Assembly: GCF_016786255.1 (NCBI RefSeq)
Contig: NZ_JADMKT010000062.1
Location: forward strand, 186,001 to 250,000
Source: Robertkochia sediminum
Lineage (GTDB): Bacteria; Bacteroidota; Bacteroidia; Flavobacteriales; Flavobacteriaceae
Reading direction: 5' to 3'
Length of the DNA stretch: 64,000 nt
The notes below the pieces were generated by a model. The model searched no databases. It was given only the letters and a program-made list of their open reading frames with translations, and was not told where the DNA came from. Below are positions 61,979-64,000 of the stretch, piece by piece. The first letter of the stretch is position 1. Each line of letters opens with the position of its first letter. A program made the position numbers and the translations under genes.

Positions 61979-64000
61979 TTACAGGTTCAGGGTTAAACTA
62001 AATACATACGACTTGGTACCGGGGTTGTTGAAGTAATCGATACCTCTTGCTTTACTTACCCCTGAGAGGTTGGTATCGGGATCGTTCCCTTCGAATTCGG
62101 TCCATAAGAAGAGGTTTCTTCCCATTACCGAGAACTGTACAGACTCAAAAGAGGTCTTCTCTTTCAACCAGTCTGAAGACCAGTTGTAGGAAAGGGCGAT
62201 CTCACGAATACGACTCCAGGAACCGTCTTCGATGTAGAGCTCATCATTTCCTCCTCCGAAGAATCCTCCTTCACCGTTATACCAGGTTTCGGTAAGCGCT
62301 ACCGGTCCACCTCCAAAGTCGGCTACATTCCCACGGAAGGTCTCCCCGATATTGATAATGTTTCCGTTCGCCTCGAAATAGTTTCGGGTTGCAGTCACTT
62401 CATTGGCTGTACTCTCCCAACGACCAAGGTCGGTAAGTACCGATTTGGTACCGGCGTAGATATCTGCCCCCTGGTAGGTTTCGAACAATACGCGCAGGTT
62501 AAATCCTTTATAGCTCAATGAGCTGGTCAAGGCACCCTGCCAATCAGGGTTAGGGTCTCCGATCACGCCTTCGGTCTGATCCTGTACCGGGAAACCGTAC
62601 TCATCGAGCACCACATTTCCGGCTTCGTCTCTAAGGCTTTTAGATCCCCAAAGCACACCCAGCGGATAGCCTTCAACGGCTCTTGAACTCACTGCTGCAA
62701 GTCCGCCCAGGTTAAGGGAAGCAATGCCGCGTAGCTCGGTAACCTCATTACGGATTCGGGTGTAGTTACCTCCGATCTCCCAGTTCCAGTCTTCTCCGGA
62801 AATGATCTGATAACCCATATCGACTTCGACCCCTTTGTTGGTGATCTCTCCGGCATTGTCGTAGATCTCTGCAAATCCGGTGGAATTGGCCAGGGAAATA
62901 TCGAGTAAGACATCTTCTGTAACGTTATCAAAGTAGGTTCCGCTAAAAGAAAGACGATCGTTAAAGAAACGCAGGTCTACCCCTATTTCGAACTCTTTCT
63001 TACGCTCCGGTCTTAGCTGGTTGTTACCCAGTCTTGCGCTTGGCACAAAAGCACCGTTCCCAAAGAGTCCTGTATTTAACTCACCTCCCAGGTTATCGCC
63101 AAAGGTAGGCTGCACATAGTTATTAAGTGTCCTGTAAGGTCTTGGCTCAACCCCCACCTCTCCGTAGGAAGCTCTCAGCTTACCAAAAGACAGGGTGTTA
63201 TTCTCAGGGAAAAGCTCGGTAAACTGCCATGCTGTAGATACCGATGGGAAGGTAAAGGTGTCTCCGGACTCCGAACCAAAGGTTGAAGCCGCTTCCGTAC
63301 GCAGGGAAGCATTGAGGAAGAACATCTCATAGGCCGAGAAGTTCATGGTTCCGAATACGGCCGCCTTGCGCTGACTCGTACTTCCGTATCCCGCCTGGAT
63401 GTTTTCAGGCAGGGAATTGTTAAGGTCTCTTATCCCGCTGGCCACATCGATGAATTGGATGAAATTGGTCGCGGTGGCAGAATTCACTACAGAACGATCT
63501 GAGAAATAGTTGAATCCGACGATCCCGTCGAGAGAAAAGTCTTTGTGGATCTTAGGATCGATCTTCGCCATCCAGGTGGTATTGAATACGGTATTGTGGG
63601 CCTGAGAAACCGCCATATATCCCGGGCGGAACTCACCTGCTGCCGATCCCGGTGTGAGGAACTGTGATCTTTCTTCGGTATACTGGTCTAAACCGGTTCT
63701 TGAGATCAGGTCTAACCACGGTGTTGGCGATGCCGTAAATTCTACATTGGTAATGTAACGGTCTACCACGGCCAGGTTTTCCTGTTCGTTAATGGTCCAT
63801 AATGGGTTGTTGTAGGTTGGTGTGCCATCGGCTCCCAGCGGCTCTCTGTACGATCGGTGTCTGTTAGCGATCGGGGAAGCATCGGGTGAACTGTAGTAAT
63901 CTCCTCTATATCCTGAGATATCGAAATCGGCCGGGGTTCTGAGCAATCCAAGGTAGAGCCCTGAAGAACTCGCTCCCTTACGAATACGGTTCGAGCTGGT
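61979..64000 (-). CDS. susC: SusC/RagA-type TonB-linked outer-membrane receptor, 5' part beyond window
   Basis: The open frame continues to the right edge; the visible residues, beginning TSSNRIRKGASSSG, are the last 673 of an expected about 1000. The visible part is the beta-barrel with alternating strands and the typical SusC C-terminus (GIDYFNNPGTKSYVFSLTLNL). The signal peptide, CarbopepD_reg domain and plug lie outside. It imports a SusD-bound ligand with TonB energy. Neighbouring SLC13 and SGNH genes suggest a decorated glycan or carboxylate-type substrate. Confidence 0.95.
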   Translation of the reverse strand, partial: TSSNRIRKGASSSGLYLGLLRTPADFDISGYRGDYYSSPDASPIANRHRSYREPLGADGTPTYNNPLWTINEQENLAVVDRYITNVEFTASPTPWLDLISRTGLDQYTEERSQFLTPGSAAGEFRPGYMAVSQAHNTVFNTTWMAKIDPKIHKDFSLDGIVGFNYFSDRSVVNSATATNFIQFIDVASGIRDLNNSLPENIQAGYGSTSQRKAAVFGTMNFSAYEMFFLNASLRTEAASTFGSESGDTFTFPSVSTAWQFTELFPENNTLSFGKLRASYGEVGVEPRPYRTLNNYVQPTFGDNLGGELNTGLFGNGAFVPSARLGNNQLRPERKKEFEIGVDLRFFNDRLSFSGTYFDNVTEDVLLDISLANSTGFAEIYDNAGEITNKGVEVDMGYQIISGEDWNWEIGGNYTRIRNEVTELRGIASLNLGGLAAVSSRAVEGYPLGVLWGSKSLRDEAGNVVLDEYGFPVQDQTEGVIGDPNPDWQGALTSSLSYKGFNLRVLFETYQGADIYAGTKSVLTDLGRWESTANEVTATRNYFEANGNIINIGETFRGNVADFGGGPVALTETWYNGEGGFFGGGNDELYIEDGSWSRIREIALSYNWSSDWLKEKTSFESVQFSVMGRNLFLWTEFEGNDPDTNLSGVSKARGIDYFNNPGTKSYVFSLTLNL

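Noticed and set aside
1..64000. CRISPR arrays, tRNA or rRNA genes, insertion sequences
   Set aside because: No regularly spaced repeats, no tRNA cloverleaf or rRNA sequence, and no transposase were recognised on reading.

Overview
The window looks like a chromosome segment of a marine-type Flavobacteriaceae (Bacteroidota). The grounds are the SusC/SusD pair, the large A2M protein with a carboxypeptidase-regulatory-like insert, the BT4734-type protein, the YwqK/MORN protein, and promoters with the Bacteroidota -7 element TAnnTTTG. All assignments come from reading the sequence; no database search was possible.

Left part (1-41.5 kb) is an accessory/defence island. A BREX operon runs leftwards: brxA, brxB, brxC, pglX, then an unknown gene, an AlkB-type dioxygenase and a SAM-methyltransferase-like gene cut by the window edge. 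pglZ and brxL are not visible and would have to lie further left. Upstream is an SF2-helicase-like gene. Divergent from it are a DUF2130 nuclease-like protein and a BT4734/PriCT/HRDC protein.

At 15.7-20.7 kb is the most striking locus. It is a compact four-gene operon encoding a coiled-coil protein with a C-terminal DarT-type DNA ADP-ribosyltransferase domain, a MotA/ZorA-like membrane channel protein, a MotB/ZorB-like OmpA protein, and an intact ADP-ribosylglycohydrolase. It reads as a Zorya-like envelope sensor/motor coupled to a reversible DNA ADP-ribosylation toxin. I know of no described system with this composition. Divergent from it is an AAA-ATPase plus partner pair. Next comes an 822-residue fusion of a degenerate N6-methyltransferase, a specificity-like region, a coiled coil and a C-terminal HEPN Rx4H motif.

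From 26.6 to 41.5 kb are small secreted proteins (several of one paralogous family), a MORN protein, a WYL-regulator operon of five unrecognised genes, a HEPN protein, zinc-ribbon proteins, a GH25 lysozyme and small membrane or lipoproteins.

Two recurrent cis motifs tie the island together. Motif A (ACTGTGCA-N7-TGCACAGT) occurs seven times, always exactly 7 bases upstream of a -7-like element. Genes served are the helicase, the DUF2130 gene, the AAA gene, a small acidic gene, an unknown gene at 34.2 kb, the WYL regulator itself and a secreted-protein gene. Motif B (TTACGG-N4-CCGTAA and variants) occurs seven times, six of them exactly 21 bases upstream of a -7-like element. These serve the darT operon, the DUF2130 gene, the WYL gene, the MORN gene, a secreted-protein gene and a small gene at 40.8 kb. 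This suggests a WYL-centred regulon spanning separate defence modules.

Right part (41.9-64 kb) is more ordinary Bacteroidota metabolism and envelope biology: an S15/CocE hydrolase, an M13 metallopeptidase, a giant alpha-2-macroglobulin, two SnoaL-like proteins, a nitrilase, surface lipoproteins, and a SusC-SusD-SGNH-SLC13 uptake locus that runs off the right edge.
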